41,948 nt of DNA from a virus, in IMG/VR virus record IMGVR_UViG_3300035698_030367, positions 1 through 41,948 of that record. One strand, written 5' to 3'. Under the pieces are notes generated by a model that was not told the DNA's origin, did not search any database, and saw only the letters and a list, made by a program, of their open reading frames with translations. This document shows, in pieces, positions 8,926 to 17,441 of the stretch. Position numbers and translations under genes: made by a program. Each line of letters begins with the position of its first letter. Position 1 is the first letter of the stretch.

Positions 8926-9987
8926 ATGGATAAAAATAAAAAACAAGATGTAAATTCTCAGGTTGATGTAATTTCAATTAAGGAATTAGAAGGGATGATT
9001 TCAAAAGGTGCTCAAAGTATTATTGAAGACTTAAGGAAAGATATTCTCAAAGATATCCAAAAAGGAATCAAAGACAGTAAGGGTGTTACAAAGGAAGAGA
9101 AAATTGAAAAAGCAGCTAAGTTTGTTCGTGATTTCTGTTCTGGAAATCTAGAAGAGAAAGCAATAAATTCTGATGATGCTTCTTTCGGGTATGTAATACC
9201 TACAGAGTTAGCCGATTTTATTCTTACTAAAAAGGATAAAATTTCGAGAATTAGAAAATTGGCTTATACGTTCAAGTTGAGTGGTATCTTCCAATTGCCA
9301 ACAGAAGGGACAGGTGTTACCGCATATTGGGTTGATGATAATGCAGTGATAGCCCAGTCTAATCCGACTGTTGATAAGAAAAACTTAACTGATAATTATT
9401 TGACTGCAAGAGTGCTTATTCCAAGACGTCTTTTAAATACTTCGGCGTTTAATATAGTTAGCTATATTTCTGAATTATGTTCAAGGAAATTAAGGGATAC
9501 TGAGGAAACTGCTTTTGTGGCTGGTGATGGTGTTGGTAAGCCAACAGGAATTAGAGGTGCTGGGTTTGCCGAAGTTGCTCAAAATGGAGCTGATTTTGCT
9601 TATAAGGATTTGGTAAATTTGTTTTATGAATTGCCAGAGCAGTATAGAGAGAAAGGTGCATTTATGACTTCATCAGCTGGCATGAAATTGCTTAGAACTT
9701 TAGTTGATCAGAACGGCATGCCGATCTTTGATATTAGAGACCAATCAATTTTCAATCGACCAGTATATGAAAGTGCTGATATCCCAGCTAATCTTGGGGC
9801 TGGTAGTGATGAGACTGAAATTCTCTTTTTTGATCCTTGGTATTACTGGATTAAAGATGGAGAACAGATGTTTGTTGATACCGATAAGATTTTAAGCAAG
9901 TTGCAAACTGAATTAGTTGTTGCTGAAGCTGTTGATGGAGTATTTACACTTCCTGATGCTGGTAAAAAGCTAACAGGCGTAAAATAG
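8926..9987 (+). CDS. HK97-fold major capsid protein
   Basis: An Ile/Lys/Asp-rich coiled-coil delta domain occupies about residues 1-78 and serves as internal scaffold. The mature coat begins near ASFGYVIPTELADFIL, followed by the typical GIFQLPTEGTGVTAYWVDD strand, the spine-helix region and GDGVGKPTGIRG. Processing by the adjacent protease near residue 78 is predicted from the family, not seen directly. Length (353) is normal once the delta domain is included. An exceptionally long hairpin begins 13 bases after the stop. Confidence 0.95.
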   Translation: MDKNKKQDVNSQVDVISIKELEGMISKGAQSIIEDLRKDILKDIQKGIKDSKGVTKEEKIEKAAKFVRDFCSGNLEEKAINSDDASFGYVIPTELADFILTKKDKISRIRKLAYTFKLSGIFQLPTEGTGVTAYWVDDNAVIAQSNPTVDKKNLTDNYLTARVLIPRRLLNTSAFNIVSYISELCSRKLRDTEETAFVAGDGVGKPTGIRGAGFAEVAQNGADFAYKDLVNLFYELPEQYREKGAFMTSSAGMKLLRTLVDQNGMPIFDIRDQSIFNRPVYESADIPANLGAGSDETEILFFDPWYYWIKDGEQMFVDTDKILSKLQTELVVAEAVDGVFTLPDAGKKLTGVK

Positions 9988-10000
9988 TTTGTCGCTATAT

Positions 10001-10070
10001 TCTCCGTCTATGGTTTTGATGAGCATGTCCTTGCATGGGGAGGCTTGTTCGTCAAAACCATAGGCGGAGA
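10001..10070 (+). other. 25-bp RNA stem-loop after the capsid gene
   Basis: Bases 10001-10025 pair with 10046-10070 without a bulge: 22 Watson-Crick pairs and three G-U wobbles (10007/10064, 10020/10051, 10023/10048). The arms are GC-richer than their surroundings. The 20-base loop can form a short inner pairing (10028-10031 with 10038-10041). There is no T-run behind it, so it is not a plain rho-independent terminator. Possible roles are capsid-mRNA stabilisation, RNase processing, or a small inverted-repeat element. Confidence 0.7.
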
Positions 10071-10110
10071 GAAAACGGTAAATTAATTTAATAAAATAAG
10101 AACAAATTTT

Positions 10111-10323
10111 ATGACAAAGGAAAACACACAAAACAATTCTAGTAGTGATAATACTGGAGAAGAGAATAGTAAAAAAGACAGCAAACCCGAAACAAAGAAA
10201 AACAATTTAATTGTAGTCAGGTTTAAGAAAAACTACACACCCTATCTCAAGGGAGAGAAGGCAGGACTTAAAAAAGATGAAGCTAAAAAACTTATTGAAA
10301 TGGAGGTTTGTGAAAAAGCATAG
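10111..10323 (+). CDS. small head-module protein, 70 aa
   Basis: A disordered, charged N-terminal half (Asn/Ser/Glu/Lys) is followed by a short conserved-looking strand-turn region, VRFKKNYTPYLKGEKAGL then an EAKKLIE helix. Proteins of this pattern often lie between the major capsid gene and the head-tail connector in HK97-type phages. No biochemical role is known. The gene is bracketed by two hairpins, at 10001-10070 and 10334-10359. Confidence 0.7.
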   Translation: MTKENTQNNSSSDNTGEENSKKDSKPETKKNNLIVVRFKKNYTPYLKGEKAGLKKDEAKKLIEMEVCEKA

Positions 10324-10333
10324 AATATTGATA

Positions 10334-10359
10334 CCTGATTCTAGTTTTGTAGAATCAGG
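10334..10359 (+). other. perfect 10-bp hairpin
   Basis: CCTGATTCTA (10334-10343) pairs perfectly with TAGAATCAGG (10350-10359) around a GTTTTG loop. It lies just after the stop of the small head-module gene and 20 bases before the connector gene. The downstream sequence is AT-rich but has no clear T-run, so a weak terminator or an mRNA-processing hairpin are both possible. Confidence 0.6.
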
Positions 10360-10379
10360 AATTAATACTTTATAAATTT

Positions 10380-10919
10380 ATGATAGTAAGCAAAGAAGAT
10401 TTTAAAATATATACAAATTTGAATACTAACGATTTTGATGACACAATTGGTCTTTTGATTTCAGGGGCAGTTAAGTGGGTTGAAGTAATGGTGAACAATA
10501 TAATCGAGGAGACTCAGGTGGAAGAATATTTTGATGGGGATGAAATAAGAAATAATATATATTTGTCTGATAATTTAAATATACAGAATCTAGTGATTCA
10601 ATATGAGGGTGATGGTGGTTGGTTCACAATTCCTGATAGTGATTATATTTTTTATAATGACGAGGGAGTTGTAAAACTTGATTATGTGAGATATGGAGAA
10701 CAGAACTATAAAGTCACTTATAAAGCAGGATATACAAATAAAAATATTCCAAGTGATTTGAAATTGGCGATATTGAAAATAGTAGGAAAACTTTGGAATA
10801 AAAGAAGAAGCGATGGAATTAAAATGGAAAATTTAGGAGATGCAAGCATTACTTGGGAAAATTATTTGTCACAAGATATTGCATTAATGTTATCAAAGTT
10901 TAAAAAATATAATATATGA
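10380..10919 (+). CDS. head-tail connector (gp6-like adaptor)
   Basis: The 179-residue protein begins with the helical DDTIGLLISGAVKWVEVMVNN segment typical of gp6/gp15-type adaptors. It then has a beta-rich insert with YFDGD and GYTNKNIPSDLKLAILKIVGKLW near the end. Such proteins form a ring beneath the portal after packaging. Its position, first of four short genes between capsid and tail tube, supports the call. It overlaps the next gene by four bases. Confidence 0.8.
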   Translation: MIVSKEDFKIYTNLNTNDFDDTIGLLISGAVKWVEVMVNNIIEETQVEEYFDGDEIRNNIYLSDNLNIQNLVIQYEGDGGWFTIPDSDYIFYNDEGVVKLDYVRYGEQNYKVTYKAGYTNKNIPSDLKLAILKIVGKLWNKRRSDGIKMENLGDASITWENYLSQDIALMLSKFKKYNI

Positions 10920-11221
10920 AGTTTGCTTTTAGAAAGATGCTTGTTTATAGATTGGTAAGTGATAGTAATAAAAAGACAGAAGAATATAAAAGAATTAGAG
11001 ATATAAATGGTGCCGTATTCCCAATTAAAGCTGAAGACTTGATGATGAGTGAGGGCAATCCAGCAGAAATGTACAAGTTGTTTGCTAATGATTATTCAGA
11101 TGTGAAAGCTACAGATAAAATTGAATACGATGGAGAAGTATATATAGTTAGTAAGTTGAGAAAATATAGAGGGGGAGGACTAGCAAGACTTGAAGCAATA
11201 ATTATAAAGCCAAATAATTGA
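10916..11221 (+). CDS. head-closure/stopper-like protein
   Basis: This 101-residue, beta-rich protein occupies the place of the head-closure (stopper) protein between the adaptor and the gp10-like gene. The middle NDYSDVKATDKIEYDGEVY and the strand YIVSKLRKY fit the small beta-barrel of this class (for example SPP1 gp16), in which the phrase "D-I--DG--Y-V" recurs. Sequence divergence is high, so position is the main support. Confidence 0.65.
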   Translation: MKFAFRKMLVYRLVSDSNKKTEEYKRIRDINGAVFPIKAEDLMMSEGNPAEMYKLFANDYSDVKATDKIEYDGEVYIVSKLRKYRGGGLARLEAIIIKPNN

Positions 11222-11222
11222 T

Positions 11223-11684
11223 ATGCCATTTGAGATTGAGATTGAAAATTTAAATGAGATCAGGGAGGTTTTTAGAATGTATCCAGTGATTGCCAATCAG
11301 GAAATAAATAAAGGATTATTGAAGTCAGGTAAGCTTATTGTCAGTACTGAAAAAAGAGAAGTGCCGATCGGTGTTACAAATCATTTAAGGCAGAGTATCG
11401 GTATGAGGTTGGTAAGAAATAGCATCATAATTGTTCCAAGAAAGAAATATGCCATATCAGTTCATGAGGGAACAAGACCGCATTATGTGTCAGTACATAA
11501 TCCTAGATCACCACTTAGAATTTGGGCAATCAAAAAAGGAATAAATCCTTATGCCTTGCAAAAATCAATTATGCGTAAAGGAACAAAAGCTAATCCGTTT
11601 GTTGATAGGACGGTAAACATGACAAATATGAAAGTGAGAAAAATATTTGTTAATGTCTTAGAGAAAATAATAAGAAGATTATGA
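11223..11684 (+). CDS. HK97 gp10-like neck/tail protein
   Basis: The 153-residue protein has the gp10-family arrangement: an N-terminal helix pair (IANQEINKGLLKSGKLIVST), REVPIGVTNHLRQSI, then YAISVHEGTRPHYV and a C-terminal NPFVDRTVN helix. The family is thought to act at the head-tail joint. It is separated by one base from the previous gene and overlaps the next one by four, within the connector operon. Confidence 0.8.
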   Translation: MPFEIEIENLNEIREVFRMYPVIANQEINKGLLKSGKLIVSTEKREVPIGVTNHLRQSIGMRLVRNSIIIVPRKKYAISVHEGTRPHYVSVHNPRSPLRIWAIKKGINPYALQKSIMRKGTKANPFVDRTVNMTNMKVRKIFVNVLEKIIRRL

Positions 11685-12091
11685 GAAACAATATTTTAAA
11701 TGCCATTTATAATAAATTGAAAACTATTGATGATTTAAAAGAGGTTTATAAATATAGCAAAGGTCATTTTACTAAATATCCAGTTGCAATTATTTTGGGA
11801 AGTGAAAATGAAAAGGTGAGAGAAAGCGTGAAGACTATAAAAAAGATATATAAATTTAAATTACAGATACTTCAGGAGATAAACGAAAATTCAAGAGGTC
11901 AAGAGGATGGAGAAAATTTGCTTATAAATTTATCAGAAGTAATTGATGACATGTTTGATAATGATGATACTCTTGGTGGCGTATGTGATGATGTTCAGGT
12001 GGCTAGTAGTTTTACTTGGGAGGATAGAGAGCTTTTAATGAGGGTGCTAGAAATGGAAATAATTTGTATTAAATTAAAACAATTAACATAA
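11681..12091 (+). CDS. tail terminator/completion-like protein
   Basis: A 136-residue alpha/beta protein with an N-terminal helix, a YPVAIILGSENE strand, a middle KIYKFKLQIL strand and an acidic helix (LINLSEVIDDMFDND). This order matches tail terminator proteins of the gpU type, which cap the tail tube and join it to the head. Location just upstream of the tail tube gene agrees. Assignment rests on fold-like pattern and position. Confidence 0.65.
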   Translation: MRNNILNAIYNKLKTIDDLKEVYKYSKGHFTKYPVAIILGSENEKVRESVKTIKKIYKFKLQILQEINENSRGQEDGENLLINLSEVIDDMFDNDDTLGGVCDDVQVASSFTWEDRELLMRVLEMEIICIKLKQLT

Positions 12092-12097
12092 AACATT

Positions 12098-12274
12098 ATG
12101 TCTATAAAAAAAGAAAAACAAGAGAATAAGTCTTTGGACAAACACGAAGTTGAAGACAAGGATTTAAAGCACAATTCAAGGGAGATTGAATTTAATTATC
12201 CCGGCAAAGTAACAATAAAAGCTAAATCAAAAAAGGAGGCTGATGAGAAATTTAAAAAACTAAACAATAAATAA
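12098..12274 (+). CDS. small charged phage protein, 58 aa
   Basis: A short frame starts at ATG 12098 and ends at TAA 12272-12274, four bases before the tail tube gene. The first 30 residues are Lys/Glu/Asp-rich. The rest, FNYPGKVTIKAKSKKEADE, looks like a beta strand followed by a helix, as in small repeat-like tail accessory proteins. It fills the gap between tail terminator and tail tube genes. No function can be named. Confidence 0.6.
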   Translation: MSIKKEKQENKSLDKHEVEDKDLKHNSREIEFNYPGKVTIKAKSKKEADEKFKKLNNK

Positions 12275-12278
12275 TCGT

Positions 12279-13253
12279 ATGACAGAAACATTAAAAAGAA
12301 AATTTAACATTGGGATAGGTCGAGAAATATCAAGAGGCACTGTTGTTGCTCCAGCCTATTGGCTTAAGCCATTATCGGAGGATGTAAACGATAAGATTGA
12401 AGTTGCAGTTTCAGAACGAGCTGTGGGAGTAATTGAAGACAGTGAGGATCAGGAAATAAGCAAAAAGATGAGTGGAGGCACAGTTGCTGGTGAAGTGTTT
12501 GATAAAAGTTTTGGACTTATAATGCTAGCTACTCTTGGGCAGGTGACAAGCGAGGAGTCAGCTGATGCTGGAGTTTATAACCATAGTTTTGAAGTGTTGC
12601 AATCTGCTAAACATCCCACGTTATCAGTTGAAGTTAAGAGAGGCGACAATGAGCAAAAGGCTTATGCTAATTCAGTAATTGAAACATTTAAACTAAATGC
12701 AGTTGCCAAGGATTATCTTAAGTTTGAAATAGCATTGAGAGGTAAATCAGGCGTACCAGCTACTAACACACCAGCATATATAGAAGAGAATTATTTTCTT
12801 GGTAAGGATATTAATGTAAAACTTGCAGATGATTTATCAGGTGTTTCAGGGGCTAGTCCAGTTGATGTGCAAAGCGTGGAAATAAGTATAAACAAAAACA
12901 TTGAAGATGATGACAAGCTAGGAAGCATTGAGCCGAATGATTTTCTTAATAAGCAATTAACAATTGAGGGAAATATTGAAATGCTTTTTAAGAATACTGA
13001 TTTAATGAGTTATGCTTTGAATGGAAACAAGAAGGCGATGAGGTTGGAGATTGTTAATACTACCGAAACTATTGGGTTAAGCTCAAATCCAAAATTAGTT
13101 ATTGATTTAGCTAAGATAAAATTCAGAGAGCCACTAATTGCTGGAGACAATAATGAAATCGCTAAAGTAACGGTCGGCTTTAAAGCGTTTTATTCAAGTG
13201 CTGATGCTAAAAGCATTGTTGCTGTATTAACTAATGAAGAAGCTAGCTATTAA
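12279..13253 (+). CDS. major tail tube protein
   Basis: This 324-residue, beta-rich protein has the tail-tube pattern: an N-terminal GREISRGTVVAPAYWL segment like those of other siphovirus tubes, a central FDKSFGLIMLATLG strand-helix, and EISINKNIEDDDKLGSIEPNDF before the C-terminal LTIEGNIEML sheet. It polymerises into the non-contractile tube. No sheath gene is present, so the tail is of siphovirus type. It is followed by the frameshifted chaperone gene. Confidence 0.85.
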   Translation: MTETLKRKFNIGIGREISRGTVVAPAYWLKPLSEDVNDKIEVAVSERAVGVIEDSEDQEISKKMSGGTVAGEVFDKSFGLIMLATLGQVTSEESADAGVYNHSFEVLQSAKHPTLSVEVKRGDNEQKAYANSVIETFKLNAVAKDYLKFEIALRGKSGVPATNTPAYIEENYFLGKDINVKLADDLSGVSGASPVDVQSVEISINKNIEDDDKLGSIEPNDFLNKQLTIEGNIEMLFKNTDLMSYALNGNKKAMRLEIVNTTETIGLSSNPKLVIDLAKIKFREPLIAGDNNEIAKVTVGFKAFYSSADAKSIVAVLTNEEASY

Positions 13254-13257
13254 AAAT

Positions 13258-13575
13258 ATGCCAATACTTAAAGATTCAAGAGAATTAAAAAATATAAAAC
13301 TTCCTAAAAGTGGAATTCTAGTTAAAGTCCGAGATGGGATTTTGGCTCAGGATATAGAAAAGATTGAAAAAGTAGAAAGTGAGATTAAGCAGATATTGGT
13401 CCTTCTTTCTAGGATTATTGAAGATTGGGATGCAACTGATGAGAGTGATCAAAAATTACCTGTAACTGTTGAGAATATAAATTTGCTTAGTATCGATGAT
13501 ATTAAATTTATACAAGAGAGTCTAAGTTTCGTTAAAGATTTTTTAGCAAAAGCCAATCCGCAAGATATGAGATAG
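13258..13575 (+). CDS. tail assembly chaperone, short form (gpG-like)
   Basis: The zero-frame product is 105 residues: an N-terminal beta part with LKNIKLPKSGILVKVRDG, then a mostly helical body ending with KDFLAKANPQDMR. ATG 13258 is chosen over 13234 because it follows the tail tube stop and has the AATATG context common here; the longer version would overlap the tail tube gene. Chaperones of this type hold the tape measure protein during tail assembly. A -1 frameshift signal near its end makes a longer product. Confidence 0.8.
   Translation: MPILKDSRELKNIKLPKSGILVKVRDGILAQDIEKIEKVESEIKQILVLLSRIIEDWDATDESDQKLPVTVENINLLSIDDIKFIQESLSFVKDFLAKANPQDMR
13539..13545 (+). promoter_or_regulatory. 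programmed -1 frameshift site TTTTTTA
   Basis: In the frame of the short chaperone, the heptamer reads T TTT TTA, a canonical X XXY YYZ slippery sequence, ten codons before its TAG stop at 13573-13575. A slip of one base back continues into an open frame to 13739. A short stem, CCGCA (13558-13562) with TGCGG (13585-13589), could help pausing. This reproduces the G/GT arrangement conserved across long-tailed phages. Confidence 0.85.
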
Positions 13576-13739
13576 CACGGTTTGTGCGGTTTGGCGATAT
13601 TAGTTTTAAAGCTACAAGAGCTTTAATATGTACCGAGTTAGGTTGGACAGAAAGTGAGTTTATGGAGCAAAGGTGGGGGTTTATAAATGAAATATTAATA
13701 TACATGGCCGAAAGAAACAAAAAGCAAAATGGCAAATAA
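13545..13739 (+). CDS. tail assembly chaperone, T extension made by frameshift (gpGT-like)
   Basis: The -1 frame is open from the slippery site to TAA 13737-13739 and encodes 64 residues, including FGDISFKATRALICTELGWT and EFMEQRWGFINEILIYMAER. The LGWT-EF segment followed by a helix is what gpT domains show. No start codon with good context lies at its beginning, so it should be made only as a fusion of about 160 residues with the short chaperone. It overlaps the tape measure start by 11 bases. Confidence 0.82.
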   Translation, partial: SKSQSARYEIARFVRFGDISFKATRALICTELGWTESEFMEQRWGFINEILIYMAERNKKQNGK

Positions 13740-15369
13740 CAAAGAATTACAAATTGTTTTAAAAGCTGTTGACAATGCTAGTTCAGAAATGAAAAAAGTG
13801 AGCAAGGCATTAAATGGCATGAGCACTGATGTTGAACAAACATCAAGTTCTTTTGGTTCTATGGCGAAGGCAGTGACGGTCGGTAATTTAGCATATGGAG
13901 TTATTGCTGGCACGGTCAGTAAGTTGGCAAGTGGTTTATCAGGGCTTATTAAAGAGAGTATCAGTTTAACTGGTCAGCTTGGACAATCAAAAGCGGTTAT
14001 TTATAAATTGGGGGAAAATAATAATTGGACTAAAAAGCAGATTGATAGTTTGGTGAAAAGCATTAGAGATGAAAACAAAGACATGTTGACATCAATTGAA
14101 TTAACCAAAACTGCCATCATGACAAACATGAGCGAAAAGCAAGCACTGGAAATTGTAGCTAGAGGTAGGGATGTTGCAGCCGCTTCAAATAGGAATTCAA
14201 ATGATGCAATCAAAGCCATGATGCAAGCTGTAGTTAAACTTCGACCAGAGTTATTGAGCGAATATGGCATTGAGATGAATTTGGTCAAGGTTTATAAAGA
14301 TGCATCATCGCAGTTAGGTATAAAAACAAGCGAGCTTACTTATGCTCAAAAAACACATGCTATGTATAATGCCATAATTGGTGAGGCAACAAGAATGGAG
14401 GGATCATATACGGAGGCGATGGGGAGTTGGTATAAAATGTCTAATTCAGTAAAGGATGGAATTGTTAGTTTGAAGTTGGTATTGGGAGATATGCTTGATA
14501 ATGCTATGAAACCGATGATTGAGTATGTCTATAAATCAATCAAAAGTTTTAAGGAGTGGGCGTTCACTGAAGAAAATGAGATGAATCCACGTTTAAAAGA
14601 AACTGCTGATATTATTGGTCAAGTATTATTAAAAGCGTTCGAGGCTCTAAAATCTACGATTAAAACAGTTATTGATATTTCAAGAGGTTTTGTTGATATT
14701 GTGAAATCTGGGATAGATATTGTTACTAAGTACAAAGGCTTGCTTGTAATATTTAGAACTTCTTGGGAAAATATTGCCTTAGTTTTTAAAGAGAATTTAC
14801 TTCCTGAATTACAAAAGTTATGGGAGGCACTAGCACCACTTATGCCGTTCTTGGAAATATTTGCAAAAATTATAGGAGTAATATTACTTGGTGCTTTAAT
14901 TGCTGTGGTTAAAATATTAGAGGTTAGTTTGATTGTGCTGATACAGACGCTAGCAAATATAATGGAGACAGCGAATGCTAGTATTGAGAAGTTTAAGGGG
15001 ATTTGGGATGCTACAACTACTTCAATATCAAAAGTGATTGGTTGGATAGACAAGCTTATCAATAGCATCAAAAGATTAAATGTAGTGCAAGGTGCAAAGA
15101 ATGCAATTGGTAATGCCCTGGGGTTTGGTGGAGCTAGGGCAGGTGGCGGTTTTGTAAGTCCGAGCAAGGCGTATTTAGTGGGAGAGCAGGGACCAGAGTT
15201 ATTTGTGCCAAATGCAAATGGCAATATTATTTCAAATGGAAAATTGGGAGGTAGAGGAACTGTTATTAATGTGAATATTTCAGGTAATACAATAATGGAC
15301 AGAAAAGGAGCAGAGAGGATTGGCGACTTGATGATTAGAAAATTAAAGACAAGTAATTTATTAGGTTGA
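13729..15369 (+). CDS. tail tape measure protein
   Basis: The 546-residue protein starts with a coiled-coil region, has a hydrophobic helical segment at about 380-415 (IIGVILLGALIAVVKILEV) and ends with the characteristic GGGFVSPSKAYLVGEQGPEL block seen in tape measures. It sets tail length and is released at infection. At roughly 0.15 nm per residue it predicts a tail of up to about 80 nm, short for a siphovirus. Its position after the frameshifted chaperone fits. Confidence 0.93.
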   Translation: MANNKELQIVLKAVDNASSEMKKVSKALNGMSTDVEQTSSSFGSMAKAVTVGNLAYGVIAGTVSKLASGLSGLIKESISLTGQLGQSKAVIYKLGENNNWTKKQIDSLVKSIRDENKDMLTSIELTKTAIMTNMSEKQALEIVARGRDVAAASNRNSNDAIKAMMQAVVKLRPELLSEYGIEMNLVKVYKDASSQLGIKTSELTYAQKTHAMYNAIIGEATRMEGSYTEAMGSWYKMSNSVKDGIVSLKLVLGDMLDNAMKPMIEYVYKSIKSFKEWAFTEENEMNPRLKETADIIGQVLLKAFEALKSTIKTVIDISRGFVDIVKSGIDIVTKYKGLLVIFRTSWENIALVFKENLLPELQKLWEALAPLMPFLEIFAKIIGVILLGALIAVVKILEVSLIVLIQTLANIMETANASIEKFKGIWDATTTSISKVIGWIDKLINSIKRLNVVQGAKNAIGNALGFGGARAGGGFVSPSKAYLVGEQGPELFVPNANGNIISNGKLGGRGTVINVNISGNTIMDRKGAERIGDLMIRKLKTSNLLG

Positions 15370-15370
15370 T

Positions 15371-16870
15371 ATGAATATAGTTGTAAAAATAAACAATGAA
15401 GAAAAAACAAACCTAGTTGATTGGGAGAGCTTTGGGATTGAAGACAATATTAATGAACAGCCAAATTTATGTAATTTTACAGTTAAAGTTTTTGAGGGAC
15501 AAAGTTATAAACCAGAAATTAGTGACATCGTAGAAGTGTTTGATGGATCGGAAAAGATATTTGCTGGTAAGATTATCAGGGTTGCAAACTTCGCAGAGGG
15601 AGATGTTATTTATTATGAGATTGAAACAAAGGATTACACTTTGGATTTAGACAGAATATTAGTTATTGAAAGATTTGAGGACAAAACAGCTAATGAAATT
15701 ATTTCATATATTGTTGATAATTATTTAGCAGGAACTGGAATTACTTATAACAATGTTAATTGTGATTTAGAAGTTACTGTAGTTGTATTTAATAATTTAA
15801 GTATCAGCAAATGTTTAAGTGAACTTTGTGAATTGTTTAATTACAGTTGGTATATTGATTATGACAATGATGTTCATTTTTTTGCCAAGAATGATGAGCT
15901 AGCACCATTTAATATTGCGGACGGAAGTGAAAATTATATCAGAGATAGTTTGAGTATTGAAAATGATTTGAGTCAGCTTAGGAATGTAGTAGTTATTGAG
16001 GGTGGTGAAATTACTTCCGATAACGAAAGAACTAAAATTCATGATGGAGATGGGAATCAGAAAAGTTTCGCTACTGATTATAAGTTTTCTAAAAAGCCAA
16101 CAGTTTTAGTGAATAGCGTAGAAGTGACGGTGGGAGTGGAGTTTTTAAATAGTGATGAAGACTATATTTGTCTGTGGAGTTACAACGAGAAATACATCAG
16201 ATTTGTAAATCCTCCAATCAGTGGAGATTTGATAGAGGTGAGCGGATATTATTTAATTCCGATTATGGCACAGGTTGAAGATAATGCCAGTATTTCTAAA
16301 TATGGAAGATTTGAATTTAAGAAAATTGACAAAACTATAAAAACAGCAAATGAGGCAAAACAATATGGCGAGGCTCAATTGTCAGCCTATGCCAATACAA
16401 TAAGAGAAGGGGGATTTAGAACTTATGTAAGTGGTTTAAGTTCAGGTCAAACAATCAGTATAAATTTAACAGTAAGAAATATACATGAGAATTTTTTAAT
16501 CATGAGAGTTAGTCTTAAGATGTTTACTGCTACTGAGGGAGAATGGACGGTTGAATTAGCCACACTCAAAACTTTAGGCATGATTGCATTTTTACAGAGC
16601 TTACTGGTGGGAGAAAATAAGAAAGTTACTTTAAACGCAAATGCAGTTTTAAAAAAGTATTATCTTGATTATCAGGACATCGAAGTCAATGAAGAAATTG
16701 GAGTAGTTGCAGAAATGGAAGATTTTAAAAATATTGAAGTAGCTGAATCAATCGAGAAAGATCCATTTGGAGCAGGTGTTAGACCAATATTTGTTTTAGC
16801 ACCGTATACGCCAACAGGGCACTCTGACCCCGAAAGAGAATTTTGTTTAGATACAAGTGAGTTAAGTTAA
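15371..16870 (+). CDS. tail-associated baseplate hub-like protein
   Basis: The 499-residue protein is beta-rich. Its first 200 residues have the layout of gp27/Tal-type hub domains: an N-terminal VVKINNEEKTNLVDWESF strand pair, DIVEVFDGSEKIFAGKIIR, and a central LSELCELFNYSWYIDYDND that is typical of late-control-D-like folds. It follows the tape measure gene by one base, the position of tail-tip hub genes. The C-terminal part (about 430-499) contains a GVRPIFVLAPYTPTGH region of unknown role. No peptidase residues are obvious. Confidence 0.75.
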   Translation: MNIVVKINNEEKTNLVDWESFGIEDNINEQPNLCNFTVKVFEGQSYKPEISDIVEVFDGSEKIFAGKIIRVANFAEGDVIYYEIETKDYTLDLDRILVIERFEDKTANEIISYIVDNYLAGTGITYNNVNCDLEVTVVVFNNLSISKCLSELCELFNYSWYIDYDNDVHFFAKNDELAPFNIADGSENYIRDSLSIENDLSQLRNVVVIEGGEITSDNERTKIHDGDGNQKSFATDYKFSKKPTVLVNSVEVTVGVEFLNSDEDYICLWSYNEKYIRFVNPPISGDLIEVSGYYLIPIMAQVEDNASISKYGRFEFKKIDKTIKTANEAKQYGEAQLSAYANTIREGGFRTYVSGLSSGQTISINLTVRNIHENFLIMRVSLKMFTATEGEWTVELATLKTLGMIAFLQSLLVGENKKVTLNANAVLKKYYLDYQDIEVNEEIGVVAEMEDFKNIEVAESIEKDPFGAGVRPIFVLAPYTPTGHSDPEREFCLDTSELS

Positions 16871-16874
16871 AAAT

Positions 16875-17441
16875 ATGATAATAAAAAAACATACAAAAGA
16901 AAACGCACACACAGTTGGAGATATTACTGCTAAGTTTTACGATCAATCAAAATTGAATACCAAGGAAAGATCATTTAATAAAGTTTTGCAAAAACTTAGA
17001 CCACTGTTTCCAAAAATAATGAGTTTTTATATTTTGGGAAATTTAGTGCAGGAGAAGAGGAGATTTAATGTTATTTGCAACGGTGGTTTTAATGCCTTGA
17101 TTAAGAGGTTAGTGGGAGACACAACATATAGTGGTTATATCAATAAAGCTGTACTAGGCGATGGATCAGGAAGTGCTGGAGCAGGTGATACGCAATTGAT
17201 AAATGAGGCATACAGGAATGACATGGCTAGTGGAACAGATAATTCAAACGTTGTTTTATTAACGGCGTTTTTTACAGAAACTGAATGTGCTGGAACTTAT
17301 ACAGAGTTTGGCAATGTGATTGATGGTAATACAGATCCAAACACTGGCAAATTATGGTCGCATATTACAGGAATAAATTGGGTTAAAGATAACAATACAG
17401 TTTTGGTAATTAGCCAGAAATATACATTTATAAGCGTATGA
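16875..17441 (+). CDS. tail-fibre/baseplate-like protein, 188 aa
   Basis: After a basic helical N-terminus (about 1-65), the protein carries a beta domain with VLGDGSGSAGAGDTQL, NEAYRND, a TEFGN element and a hydrophobic C-terminal strand (VLVISQKYTF). The same arrangement occurs in the 137-residue protein at 4226-4639, so the two are likely distant paralogues. The gene lies between the hub-like and adhesin-like genes in the tail-tip module. Its stop overlaps the next start by four bases. Confidence 0.65.
   Translation: MIIKKHTKENAHTVGDITAKFYDQSKLNTKERSFNKVLQKLRPLFPKIMSFYILGNLVQEKRRFNVICNGGFNALIKRLVGDTTYSGYINKAVLGDGSGSAGAGDTQLINEAYRNDMASGTDNSNVVLLTAFFTETECAGTYTEFGNVIDGNTDPNTGKLWSHITGINWVKDNNTVLVISQKYTFISV

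Noticed and set aside
14619-15410. Long antisense open frame
   Set aside because: It shadows the tape measure gene; low-complexity composition and no supporting context.
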